From: Verrucomicrobiota bacterium
GTDB lineage: Bacteria > Verrucomicrobiota > Verrucomicrobiia > Chthoniobacterales > UBA10450
Length of the DNA stretch: 14,106 nt
NCBI GenBank assembly: GCA_003221375.1
Contig: QHRI01000064.1
Location: 1 to 14,106 of the forward strand
Direction of reading: 5' to 3'
Part shown: positions 6,955-14,106 of the stretch, piece by piece
How positions within the stretch are numbered: the first letter of the stretch is position 1
Layout: each line of letters starts with the position of its first letter
Notes under the pieces: model-generated
What the model was told of the DNA's origin: nothing
Seen by the model: only the letters and a program-made list of their open reading frames with translations
Database searches by the model: none
Made by a program: the position numbers and the translations under genes

Positions 6955-7285
6955 GCTTTACGAAGAACCAGGTCGCCCAAGGTACGCGCCAAATGCTCAT
7001 CGCTCAATGGCCAATGCGCATTAGTGCCTGGCGTTTCCTTTTGTACTAAAGGGCCTCGTAAAGCAACGATTCATGAATTGCCTTACCATTGCGGCACGTG
7101 CTGGCGGAAAAATTGAAGAGCTGGTGAAGTTTTGCTACTTTCTACGTTTTTGATGGAGCATTCAGCGTCCGCAGTTTTTGTAAACTATTCCGACGAGAAT
7201 TGTTACGTTGCCGCAAGTTCGCACTTGAGCGGACATTTTAGGCTTGACGCGATCGAACCGATTTGTTAGGTCATAAAGGGTGGAC

Positions 7286-7459
7286 ATGGTCAAAGGGTCT
7301 GTCCTAGCTGCGATCGAAGGAACTGTCGAAAGCTTGACGCGGCAGAGGATTCTGTTTTCCTTCGGGCTTCGCTGGCACGTTGGCGGCCTATGCGACGGTG
7401 ACACCCTAGCACTCATGGCAGTTATTCCGAACGTCGGGTTGGAAAAACATCCGGTCTAG
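7286..7459 (+). CDS. Possible small ORF, 57 aa, unknown
   Basis: ATG 7286 to TAG 7457-7459, starting MVKGSVLAAIEGTVESLT and ending VIPNVGLEKHPV. It has no signal peptide, membrane helix or recognised motif. The sequence before it (AAAGGGTGGAC) is only a weak ribosome binding site. It could be a real small protein, the remnant of a decayed gene, or chance; an antisense frame is also open across most of the region. It lies upstream of the GT2 gene on the same strand. Confidence 0.2.
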   Translation: MVKGSVLAAIEGTVESLTRQRILFSFGLRWHVGGLCDGDTLALMAVIPNVGLEKHPV

Positions 7460-7554
7460 CCCTGTTATGCGATCAATTTTCAACGACCGCCTGCAAAATG
7501 CTCACCTGATCGGGCACTCCGCTAGGGGCAATTGCCGCGGTCCATCTGAACTAT

Positions 7555-7560
7555 AGGAGG
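7555..7560 (+). promoter_or_regulatory. Strong Shine-Dalgarno of the GT2 gene
   Basis: A perfect AGGAGG lies 7 nt before GTG 7568 and decides this non-ATG start. It is the only full consensus Shine-Dalgarno noticed in the window, which suggests that translation of the right-hand cluster begins efficiently here. Confidence 0.8.
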
Positions 7561-7567
7561 TTTAACC

Positions 7568-8842
7568 GTGGGCGAGCTATCTGTAATTTTTCCGGCATTC
7601 AACGAGGAGGGAAATATCAGATGCACGGTAGAAACGATGATTCAGGTGCTCCCAAAGGTCGCGACGAGATGGGAGATCATTGTTGTGGACGATGGAAGCA
7701 GCGACGCGACTGCTCTGATCTGCCAAGAGTTGAAAAGTCAATATCCCGAAGTTGACTTGATTTGCCACCGACAGAACAGGGGATATGGCGCAGCGCTCAA
7801 GAGCGGAATTATGGCAGCCAATTACGATCTAATTTTTTTCTCGGATTCTGACGGGCAGTTCGATTTTCGCGATTTAGAGCAATTAATTTGTTGGTCAGAG
7901 GATTACGATATCGTGGCGGGGTACCGCGCAAAGCGACACGATCCGCTTTACCGCCGAATTAATGCTCTGGGATGGAATGTATTGGTGCGCCTGGTACTGG
8001 GCATCAAAATCCGAGACATCGATTGTGCCTTCAAGTTGTTCCGTCGCTCAGTTTTTGACCACGTCCAAATCAGATGTGTAGGGGCGATGGTCAACACTGA
8101 AATTCTTGCTCAGGCCACACAGCTCGGCATGCGTATACGCCAGGTCAAAGTAAAACATCTACCACGACGCTATGGAAAACAGTCCGGCGCAAACATCCAC
8201 GTCGTAATCAAGGCATTTCGTGAACTGTGTCGGCTTTGGCGGAAGCTTCGCCGGGTGGAACCGAACCAGGCCGGGCTATATTCCGCCACCAATGAAGCGC
8301 CGATCGAAGTAGGCTTTAAACCTAAATCTCCCTCGGCCGGCCTATATTCCGCCACCAATGACCCCCCGATCGAAGTAGGCTTTAAACCTAAATCTCCCTC
8401 ACTTGTTATCTTGCCTCTGACGACGTTCGCCGAGGACTGGATCCGGTGGCTCTTTCCTCGGTTGGAACACGCGCTAGCCACGCTTGTAGCCATGCTGGCG
8501 CTGATATTCCAGGATCCCAAGGCGCCCGCCATTACCGCTAGCGCTATCGTGGCAACGGCGCCGACGGCGTTTGCGCTGGCTCTCGAGCCTAACGAATCGC
8601 CGCCTGATCAATCGCATCCGCAACCGCCCGCGACTGCTCCGACGGCTACACCGCTGCCGCCGCCAGCGCGCGCCGTTGCTGCCTCGACGAGAAAAGCCCG
8701 GATTGCCAAACTGCGGCCGGCGCTGCGGATCCGCCTCGGGAAAACTATCGTGAATGAGTGGCGCCAGGTGAACAATGCGCGCAAGCGCGCACAAGCGGCT
8801 TTTGTTCGGGTAGGTCACAAACCCAGGCACACAATCCATTGA
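7568..8842 (+). CDS. GT2 family glycosyltransferase (DPM1/polyprenyl-phosphate sugar synthase-like) with long C-terminal extension
   Basis: Residues 1 to about 225 form a typical GT-A/GT2 domain: LSVIFPAFNEEGNI (4-17), IIVVDDGSSDAT (37-48) for the nucleotide, NRGYGAALKSGI (70-81), and the metal-binding FFSDSDGQFD (90-99). The acceptor-side segment is DIDCAFKLFRRSVF (150-163). The profile fits enzymes that move a sugar from a nucleotide sugar to polyprenyl phosphate, or a related GT2. After LWRKLRRVEP, where I would expect such an enzyme to end, about 190 extra residues follow. First are two 22-residue repeats (AGLYSATN[ED].PIEVGFKPKSPS, 235-278). Next is a hydrophobic segment (about 299-314, LEHALATLVAMLALIF), then an Ala/Pro-rich linker, then a basic end (about 375-424). 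GTG start with perfect AGGAGG. It is the first gene of the + strand cluster, 75 nt before the phosphatase-family gene. The extension looks repeat-derived. Confidence 0.88.
   Translation: MGELSVIFPAFNEEGNIRCTVETMIQVLPKVATRWEIIVVDDGSSDATALICQELKSQYPEVDLICHRQNRGYGAALKSGIMAANYDLIFFSDSDGQFDFRDLEQLICWSEDYDIVAGYRAKRHDPLYRRINALGWNVLVRLVLGIKIRDIDCAFKLFRRSVFDHVQIRCVGAMVNTEILAQATQLGMRIRQVKVKHLPRRYGKQSGANIHVVIKAFRELCRLWRKLRRVEPNQAGLYSATNEAPIEVGFKPKSPSAGLYSATNDPPIEVGFKPKSPSLVILPLTTFAEDWIRWLFPRLEHALATLVAMLALIFQDPKAPAITASAIVATAPTAFALALEPNESPPDQSHPQPPATAPTATPLPPPARAVAASTRKARIAKLRPALRIRLGKTIVNEWRQVNNARKRAQAAFVRVGHKPRHTIH
8270..8401 (+). repeat. In-frame 66-bp tandem repeat, two copies, inside the GT2 gene
   Basis: Copies at 8270-8335 and 8336-8401 differ at 5 of 66 positions. 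The shared core includes CTATATTCCGCCACCAATGA and CGATCGAAGTAGGCTTTAAA. Because 66 is a multiple of 3, each copy encodes a 22-residue unit ending FKPKSPS. The DNA is far better conserved than coding constraint alone would require, suggesting recent duplication or insertion of a dispersed repeat into the 3' part of the gene. Confidence 0.9.
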
Positions 8843-8916
8843 ATACATTGCCGTCTCTCAAATCAGCGTGCGATGCCGCCTTGCGTACGGGTCGACAAGA
8901 AACGCGTCCACGCGTC

Positions 8917-10284
8917 ATGTTGATAGGACTCGACTGCGCCGCGCCTGAGTTAGTTTTCGATCGCTGGCTTGATGATTTGCCAAACTTAAAGGGTCTCTGC
9001 CGAAACGGGATCTACGGACCGCTACGTTCATGCGATCCCCCTATCACAGTGCCTGCATGGTCGGTGATGATGTCGTCCAAGAGCCCCGGCACACTCGGAG
9101 TTTACGGCTTTCGAAACCGGGCCGATCACTCATACGACCGATACTCGATCGCAAATTCTCTCGCCATAAAAGAGGACCGAGTTTGGGACATTCTTTCGCG
9201 AAATGGGAAACGCTCGATTGTCATCGGCGTACCCGGAACATATCCGCCTCAACCACTCGATGGATTGTTGATCGGAGATTTTCTCACTCCCGATATCACC
9301 TGCAATTACACACATCCGCCCGAACTCAAAGACGAAATCGCGAGTGTCGTCGGAGAATATGTTGTGGATGTGCGGGATTTTCGCTCCGGCAATAAGAAAA
9401 AGGTGCTGGCTGACATTTATGAAATGACCCGTAAGCGCTTCCAGCTCGCCCGCCATCTTCTTGCGAAAGAAGAGTGGGATTTTTTCATGATGGTCGAAAT
9501 GGGCGTCGACCGAATTCATCATGCGTTTTGGGATAATATGGATCCAGCGCATCGCCTGTACGAGGCCGGTAATGAATTCGAGAATGCAATTCACGATTAT
9601 TACGAGGAAGTAGATCGTGAAATTGGCAGGTTGCTCGCCTTCGTCGATGACGGCACGGCTGTGCTCGTCGTTTCCGATCATGGTGCCAAGCGCATGGATG
9701 GCGGCATTTGTATTAATGAGTGGTTGATTGCAAATGGCTATCTCTCCTTAGCTGAACAGCCTGCTAGCCCCGTCCCACTCTCGAAAGCTCGGGTTGACTG
9801 GCCGCGAACAAAAGCATGGGGCGAGGGCGGCTATTACGCGCGCGTTTTCCTCAATGTTGCAGGCCGGGAGCCGAATGGAACCATCGCACCGGAAGATTAT
9901 GAAAAAGTGCGAGAGGAATTAGCGACAGGATTGAAAGCCATCCCCGATGAAAATGGAGAGGTAATCGGGACCAAAGTTTTTCGGCCGGAACAATTGTATA
10001 GAGAAGTGCGCGGCGTGGCCCCCCCGGATGGCGCTAACCATGCGGAGAATGGAATATTCGTTTTCCATCCGGCGGGACAAGGAATTGCGGGTGGGCGCCG
10101 AATCAAACGGCTGCGGATCACGGACATTGCGCCAACAATCCTGCAATTCTTCGGCATACCGGTTCCACACGACATGGAGGGTACCGCATTGACGTGGTCT
10201 TTTGCGGATTCCGTCGGTGACGTGGATTTATCAACGGCCAATACCGATTTGGTCGCTCCTTTCACAACCCTCGCTGCGAAGTGA
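8917..10284 (+). CDS. Alkaline phosphatase superfamily hydrolase (type I phosphodiesterase/nucleotide pyrophosphatase-like), copy 1
   Basis: About 455 aa with no signal peptide or membrane helix, so cytoplasmic. In this numbering, superfamily landmarks are MLIGLD6CA (metal), PPIT44VPAW with SSKSPG (likely Thr nucleophile), EMGVD198RIHH (metal), VVSD254H255GAK (metal) and GANH375AENGIF (third His). Family members hydrolyse or transfer phosphate mono- or diesters using two metal ions. The substrate here cannot be inferred. Start: the frame is open back to GTG 8758, but that would overlap the GT2 gene by 85 nt. ATG 8917 keeps the first beta strand at the N-terminus; TTG 8881 (adding RTGRQETRPRV) is the main alternative. 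None has a good Shine-Dalgarno. Its TGA overlaps the next start by 4 nt, implying translational coupling with a homologous partner. Confidence 0.87.
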   Translation: MLIGLDCAAPELVFDRWLDDLPNLKGLCRNGIYGPLRSCDPPITVPAWSVMMSSKSPGTLGVYGFRNRADHSYDRYSIANSLAIKEDRVWDILSRNGKRSIVIGVPGTYPPQPLDGLLIGDFLTPDITCNYTHPPELKDEIASVVGEYVVDVRDFRSGNKKKVLADIYEMTRKRFQLARHLLAKEEWDFFMMVEMGVDRIHHAFWDNMDPAHRLYEAGNEFENAIHDYYEEVDREIGRLLAFVDDGTAVLVVSDHGAKRMDGGICINEWLIANGYLSLAEQPASPVPLSKARVDWPRTKAWGEGGYYARVFLNVAGREPNGTIAPEDYEKVREELATGLKAIPDENGEVIGTKVFRPEQLYREVRGVAPPDGANHAENGIFVFHPAGQGIAGGRRIKRLRITDIAPTILQFFGIPVPHDMEGTALTWSFADSVGDVDLSTANTDLVAPFTTLAAK

Positions 10285-12014
10285 AGAAACACCCGAAAGC
10301 AGTCATCATAGGTTTGGATGCGGCGACGTGGACGCTCATCCGTCCCTGGATCGCCGAAGGCAGCATGCCAAACCTCGCAAAATTAATGAGAGTCGGTGTA
10401 GCCGGATCCCTCCAATCCGTTCTTCCGCCAATTACTCCACCGGCATGGACATCATTCATGACTGGCAAAAATCCTGGTAAGCACGGCGTCTTTCATTTTG
10501 TCGAAACCGAACGGGACGGTTACGAGATGAATTACGCCAACGGGGCTTCACGCCGCTCACCTACCATTTGGAAGTTACTCAATACTGCTGGGTTCTCCGT
10601 GGGTACTATGAATATTCCGTTTACGTACCCGCCCGAGACGTTGAAAGGGTTTCAAATCTCCGGCTTGGATACACCAACACCGAACAGTCCGTTCGTCTAT
10701 CCGCCCTCACTCAAACGCGAACTGGTCGATCATTTCGGCAAAATTAAGCATGACGTCCGCTTCCTTGGATTCATGTCAACGGATCGGCGCCGCGCGCAAG
10801 TTCTTTGCGAAATGGAAAAAATCGACCGGCAATGGGCGGCGATCGCTCTTTACCTCCTCGAACATCATCCACAGGACGTGATGATGTTCGTATTCATGTC
10901 GATCGATACCGTCCAACACTATTTCTGGCAGTACATGGATCGTAGTCATTTTCTTTACGATCCGAAGGCGAAACCTCTGTTCAGAAATGCAGTACGTCAG
11001 GTGTACGAACGACTCGATGCGGTGACCGGTGAGCTAATAGCGAAGCTTCCGGCCGATACGAGTGTGTTGGTAGTTTCCGACCACGGTGGCGGTCCGGTCG
11101 TTGATCGCACGCTGTTCCTAAACCGTTACCTGCACCAACTTGGCCTGTTACACTACCGCAAAAATGCACGTCGCATCCGATTACCAAGACTTGGCCTGGG
11201 TAAGATGTGTTCCAATATCCTGCGAGGCGGTTTTTCACTGCTGCGTCGGTCGCTCTCTTCACGCCAGAAGGCTTTTCTTGCGGAACTATTCCCTGCTCTA
11301 AGAAAAAGAGCAGAACTCGCTTACACGTCATTTCAAGACATCGACTGGAGTCGCACCAAAGCATACTGCAGCGAAGTGCTCGCCTCGCCACCGAGCATCT
11401 GGATCAATCTAAAAGGCGCAAAGAGCCGAGGAATTGTGGACCCAACCGAGTATGCGACCCTGACGGACTTTATCATTGAGAAATTGAAAGACCTGAAAGA
11501 TCCGCGCACCGGCAAGTCAATAATCGCTCGTGTTTATCGACGCGACGAAATCTTCCACGGTCCATTTTCCGACGAAGTCGCCGACCTCATCCTCGATTGG
11601 TGGAGCGAAGATAGCCTTTTTTCGACACAGCCAAGTTTCAAAAAGGACAGGAACAAACCGCCGGTTATCATTCGTGAGCATCGCCCATCAGAAGATAGCG
11701 AATGGGGCGGTACGCACAGGCGTGATGGAATTCTAATCGGCCGAGGGCCTATGTTGAAAACTGCTGCCGAGATCGACAATGCACAGTTGATCGATCTCGC
11801 TCCGACGCTGCTCTACATGCTCGGCGTGCCTGTACCGGAAGATACGGACGGCAAAGTTCTATCGAGCGCCTTCCGACCGGAATTCCTTGCTGCGCATCCG
11901 CTTCAGACTGGCGATGCTTCTGGCATTTCCGAGGCGAATCGCACCAGCGGTTATACGGACGAAGAGTCAGCCAAAGTCGAAGACCGCCTCCGGGCCCTGG
12001 GGTATCTCGAATAA
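10281..12014 (+). CDS. Alkaline phosphatase superfamily hydrolase (type I phosphodiesterase/nucleotide pyrophosphatase-like), copy 2
   Basis: A 577-aa paralog of the preceding protein, started by GTG 10281 in a GTGA overlap with its stop. Landmarks in order: AVIIGLD13AA (metal), PPIT52PPAWTSFMTGKNPG (predicted Thr nucleophile and following helix), MSID209TVQH213YFW (metal), VVSD267H268GGG (metal) and GGTH479RRDGIL (last His ligand). It has no signal peptide or membrane segment. Relative to copy 1 it carries a longer, basic insert (about 290-345, with RRIRLPRLGLGK) before SRTKAYCSEV. It ends in KVEDRLRALGYLE, a C-terminal tail style I associate with other members of this superfamily. Two adjacent divergent copies suggest related but distinct substrates or a heteromeric complex. 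Neighbouring glycosyltransferases point to sugar-phosphate or lipid-linked substrates (inference). Confidence 0.9.
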   Translation: MKKHPKAVIIGLDAATWTLIRPWIAEGSMPNLAKLMRVGVAGSLQSVLPPITPPAWTSFMTGKNPGKHGVFHFVETERDGYEMNYANGASRRSPTIWKLLNTAGFSVGTMNIPFTYPPETLKGFQISGLDTPTPNSPFVYPPSLKRELVDHFGKIKHDVRFLGFMSTDRRRAQVLCEMEKIDRQWAAIALYLLEHHPQDVMMFVFMSIDTVQHYFWQYMDRSHFLYDPKAKPLFRNAVRQVYERLDAVTGELIAKLPADTSVLVVSDHGGGPVVDRTLFLNRYLHQLGLLHYRKNARRIRLPRLGLGKMCSNILRGGFSLLRRSLSSRQKAFLAELFPALRKRAELAYTSFQDIDWSRTKAYCSEVLASPPSIWINLKGAKSRGIVDPTEYATLTDFIIEKLKDLKDPRTGKSIIARVYRRDEIFHGPFSDEVADLILDWWSEDSLFSTQPSFKKDRNKPPVIIREHRPSEDSEWGGTHRRDGILIGRGPMLKTAAEIDNAQLIDLAPTLLYMLGVPVPEDTDGKVLSSAFRPEFLAAHPLQTGDASGISEANRTSGYTDEESAKVEDRLRALGYLE

Positions 12015-12031
12015 TCGACCTACTAACCAAT

Positions 12032-13277
12032 ATGTTTGAAATCGACGCCTCAGCCGGATCCAACGTGAAAACTGCACCGTATCCGCCGATCGGAGCACAA
12101 CGCTATTCGATCGCCATGGTTGCAGCATGCCCATTCCCTGCTAATCACGGGTCGGCGGCAAGCATTCGAGAGATGTCCGACACGCTTTCGCGGATCCAAA
12201 CTTCACAGGACCGGCCCATTTCGGCCTGAGACGAACGCCAAAGTCGGGCCCTCGCCGGAGAAATTCCGGGAAGATTTAGCCCTGTTTCGATTGCTCAGCC
12301 GCGTCATTAAGCGCGAACGGATCGATATTATTCACGCGCATAACTATGAAGGCGCGCTAATCGGGGTCATGGCAAAATTGATCACCCGTCGTCCACTGCT
12401 TTACAATGCTGTGAACCTGATGTCTGACGAACTCGCGGGATACCGTTTCATTCGTCCTCCGTCCCTTGCTCGTGCTATTGCGCGCGGACTCGATTGGTTC
12501 GTTCCAATTTTCCCTGATCACATCACCGCAGTTTCCCCCGAGTTGAAGCGGTGGTTTGTGAAGCGCGGAATCGCCGAACGAAAAGTGGATATGATCCCTG
12601 CGGGCATCGTTCCTGAGATGTTCGATAATCCGGATCCAGAAAAGATCCGTCGCCGTCATCAAATTGATGGTGGTGCGATCATTATGTATACGGGCGTCTT
12701 GAATGCCTTCCAGAGAATCGACTACCTGCTTCGCGCTTTTTCAGTCGTTTCAAAGCAGCTACCCGATGCCCGATTGGTGATGGTGAGCCCGCTGGTCTCC
12801 GAATCGCACGAAAAAGAACACAAAGAGGCAGCAGAGCGCCTCGGTATTTCCGATTCCATCATGTGGATTGCTCCCCATTCGCTCGAAGATTTGCGGAATT
12901 ATCTCGCGCTCGCCGACGTGACGGTGATTTCGCGCCCGGAATGCCCGGGGCATCCGGTCAAATTGTTGAACTACATGCTGGCAGGAAAGCCGATTGTTTG
13001 TTTTGAAGGCGCAGCCAAAGGCCTGCGCCATTTGCACGACGCCTTAATCGTGCGTGATCACGATTGCGAAGCGCTCGGCAACGGGATTGTCACATTGCTG
13101 AAGGATCGCGAGCTGGCTGTCCGTCTCGGAGCAAACGCACGCGCAACCGTGCTTGCTAATTTTGATTGGCGAATAATTTGCCGGCGGATCGAGAGCATTT
13201 ACCAACGATTGCTCGGAAAACCAGAATCCTGCGGCATTCAAAATAAACACCATGCGTTTGCACGGCTGCCATCCTGA
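12032..13277 (+). pseudogene. GT4 family glycosyltransferase, frameshifted near the N-terminus
   Basis: The N-terminal part is read from ATG 12032: it reaches RYSIAMVAACPFPANHGSAA and IREMSDTLSR, the typical first strand, loop and helix of a GT4 enzyme, then stops at TGA 12227-12229. The rest is in another frame, from about 12198 (KLHRTGPFRPETNAKVGPS) to TGA 13275-13277. It includes DIIHAHNYEG, TAVSPELKRWFVKRGI, VDMIPAGIVPEMF, MYTGVLNAFQRIDYL, APHSLEDLRNYLALADVTVIS, and the donor-site segment CPGHPVKLLNYMLAGKPIV. The second-strand region expected between DTLSR and the HR segment (about 20 residues) is missing. A deletion of 3n+2 nt near 12191-12200 would explain both the gap and the frame change. 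An ATG at 12120 opens the second frame, but its first 25 or so residues are an out-of-frame reading of the conserved N-terminus, so a 385-aa product from there is unlikely to fold normally. A sequencing or assembly error is the alternative. Confidence 0.8.
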
Positions 13278-13935
13278 TCCTTTTCATGCCGTGGCTTCGC
13301 CAGTCGCACACACTCTCGCCGGGTTTTGGACATTTCTGCTCCTAACTGCTCGTTCGAAGCTGCTGCTCATCGCCGCTTGCGTCCGTTATCTGCCGCAGCT
13401 TATTTTGCTGGTCCTGCTTGCGAATTTGCCTGACATCGATTTTCTCTTCGGCCTTGGCGACCGCGCAAATTGGGACGCCTTCCATCATGGGTTTACGCAC
13501 AGCTTCGTAGCAGCATTTGTTGTCGCGTTTGCTGTCACCTGCGTGTGGCGGATGGCTGGGAGCTTTTGGCGAAGCTTTAGTCTTTGTTTTTTGGCGTACA
13601 GCTCACATCTCCTGATCGACTTCTTCACCGGCACGAAGCTTGGATGGAATTCGACTGGCTCTGGCATTCCTCTATTGTGGCCTTTGGCGAAGGAATTCGG
13701 CTCTCCGCTGATACTTGTTGTCGGGGTCAAACATAAGGATTTTCCCGCGCTCTTCAGTTTGGCAAATCTCCAGTCGAGCCTGTATGAGCTTTTGGTTTTT
13801 GGCGTATTCACAGCAGCTCTGCTGGTGGCATGGCTACGGCATCAGAAAAGTCGAGGCGTGTCTCACCAGCCGCAAACGCCAGCGCGTGCTGTCTACAACT
13901 CCAACTCGATGCAATCCAATGAAAGAATCCCCTAA
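13252..13935 (+). CDS. YdjM/DUF457-like inner-membrane metal-dependent hydrolase
   Basis: A 227-aa polytopic membrane protein with four or five hydrophobic segments. It has the His/Asp pattern of the membrane-bound metal-dependent hydrolase family: ASPVAH20TLAG, LANLPD61ID63F, FHH79GFTH83SF, and SSH119LLID123FFTG, followed by SGIPLLWPLAKEF. The reaction is unknown for most members; it is probably hydrolysis at or in the inner membrane. ATG 13252 overlaps the broken GT4 frame by 26 nt. GTG 13291, giving MASPVAHTLAG, is an equally good start because homologs commonly begin at that motif, and no Shine-Dalgarno decides. The C-terminal 30 residues are polar and look disordered. It overlaps the next gene by 17 nt and so belongs to the same transcription unit. 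Confidence 0.8.
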   Translation: MRLHGCHPDPFHAVASPVAHTLAGFWTFLLLTARSKLLLIAACVRYLPQLILLVLLANLPDIDFLFGLGDRANWDAFHHGFTHSFVAAFVVAFAVTCVWRMAGSFWRSFSLCFLAYSSHLLIDFFTGTKLGWNSTGSGIPLLWPLAKEFGSPLILVVGVKHKDFPALFSLANLQSSLYELLVFGVFTAALLVAWLRHQKSRGVSHQPQTPARAVYNSNSMQSNERIP

Positions 13936-14106
13936 CCTACCGGCACGGCCTATCGGCACCAGCGCACTACACTCGGAACGCGACGCGCTCTCCACTAACC
14001 GGCAAGAGTTCGCGGTTGCTGCGCCGAAACGTTCCCACTGGATCGTTTTCCTGGTCATCTGCGGCTTGCTTGGTCTCTTGGTATTCAAAACCGTTCTACA
14101 CCTCAT
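13919..14106 (+). CDS. Single-pass membrane protein, N-terminal fragment (right edge)
   Basis: ATG 13919 opens a frame without stops to the window end (62 full codons). A polar, Pro/Ser-containing cytoplasmic head (KESPNLPARP to EFAVAAPKRSH) is followed by one membrane helix, HWIVFLVICGLLGLLVFKTV. Such an N-terminus is seen in membrane-anchored periplasmic proteins, including efflux adaptor subunits, but there is too little sequence to name a family. It overlaps the hydrolase gene by 17 nt, which supports co-transcription. No clear Shine-Dalgarno. Confidence 0.6.
   Translation, partial: MKESPNLPARPIGTSALHSERDALSTNRQEFAVAAPKRSHWIVFLVICGLLGLLVFKTVLHL

Larger units (their letters stand above)
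6955..7567. other. Intergenic region between the two divergent blocks
   Basis: About 610 bp lies between the divergent PBP and GT2 genes. It should hold promoters for both, but no convincing -35/-10 pair was found on either strand. There is a perfect 10-bp palindrome, AATGCGCATT, at 7013-7022 and a TTGACG at about 7244 without a good -10 box. A short weak ORF is listed separately. No tRNA or repeat array was seen. Confidence 0.5.

Noticed and set aside
7244..7280. TTGACG as a -35 promoter box for the right-hand cluster
   Set aside because: No acceptable -10 hexamer lies 16-18 nt downstream, and it is about 300 bp before the GT2 start.
8474..8848. 124-codon minus-strand ORF, very Arg-rich
   Set aside because: It is a shadow of the GC-rich, Ala/Pro-coding C-terminal part of the GT2 gene; its composition is typical of an antisense frame.
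8758..8916. GTG 8758 as start of the first phosphatase-family gene
   Set aside because: It would overlap the GT2 gene by 85 nt, adds an odd Gln/Ser/Arg-rich leader before the first beta strand, and has no Shine-Dalgarno.
12120..12197. ATG 12120 as a genuine start of the GT4 gene
   Set aside because: The first 25 or so residues are an out-of-frame reading of the conserved GT4 N-terminus; the real N-terminal frame is offset, so the gene is treated as frameshifted.
13834..14106. 90-codon minus-strand ORF at the right edge
   Set aside because: It overlaps the C-terminus of the DUF457-like gene and the membrane-protein start, both of which have clear protein features on the + strand.

Overview
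The window looks like a chromosomal segment of a Gram-negative bacterium of moderate GC content. It has an arabinose-5-phosphate isomerase of the Kdo/LPS pathway, a class A penicillin-binding protein, an EF-P, many poor Shine-Dalgarno sites and several short dispersed-type intergenic repeats. My best guess is a soil Verrucomicrobiota (Chthoniobacterales-like) lineage. This comes from remembered protein and repeat style, not from a search. No rRNA, tRNA, IS transposase, integrase or CRISPR array was seen.

Left half (1-6954) is almost all on the minus strand. In + coordinate order it holds: a partial membrane zinc metalloprotease (HELTH motif) leaving the left edge; elongation factor P (efp) with Asn at the loop-tip position usually held by Lys or Arg; a kdsD/kpsF-type isomerase; a short secreted Pro-rich protein (the only + gene here); a putative GT-B glycosyltransferase; and a long class A PBP. 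The PBP has an intact glycosyltransferase signature, but its transpeptidase SxxK motif reads T-A-M-L. Gaps between genes carry repeats: a palindromic element overlapping the kdsD stop codon, a GATTACGC direct repeat, a TTCGTCATT/AATGACGAA cluster and a strong hairpin.

A gap of about 610 bp (6955-7567) separates this block from the divergently oriented right half. It holds only a weak 57-codon ORF and no convincing promoter.

Right half (7568-14106) is all on the + strand and reads as one compact transcription unit. It begins with a perfect AGGAGG. In order it encodes: a GT2 glycosyltransferase with a long C-terminal extension containing an in-frame 66-bp tandem repeat; two alkaline-phosphatase-superfamily hydrolases joined by a 4-nt GTGA overlap; a GT4 glycosyltransferase broken near its N-terminus by a frameshifting deletion; a YdjM/DUF457-type membrane metal-dependent hydrolase; and the start of a single-pass membrane protein cut by the right edge. 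The gene mix suggests glycoconjugate or lipid-linked sugar metabolism. The specific substrate cannot be read from the sequence.

The points most worth a second look are the PBP lacking its transpeptidase nucleophile motif, the frameshifted GT4, the repeat-derived coding segment in the GT2, and the pair of coupled phosphatase-family proteins inside a glycosyltransferase cluster.
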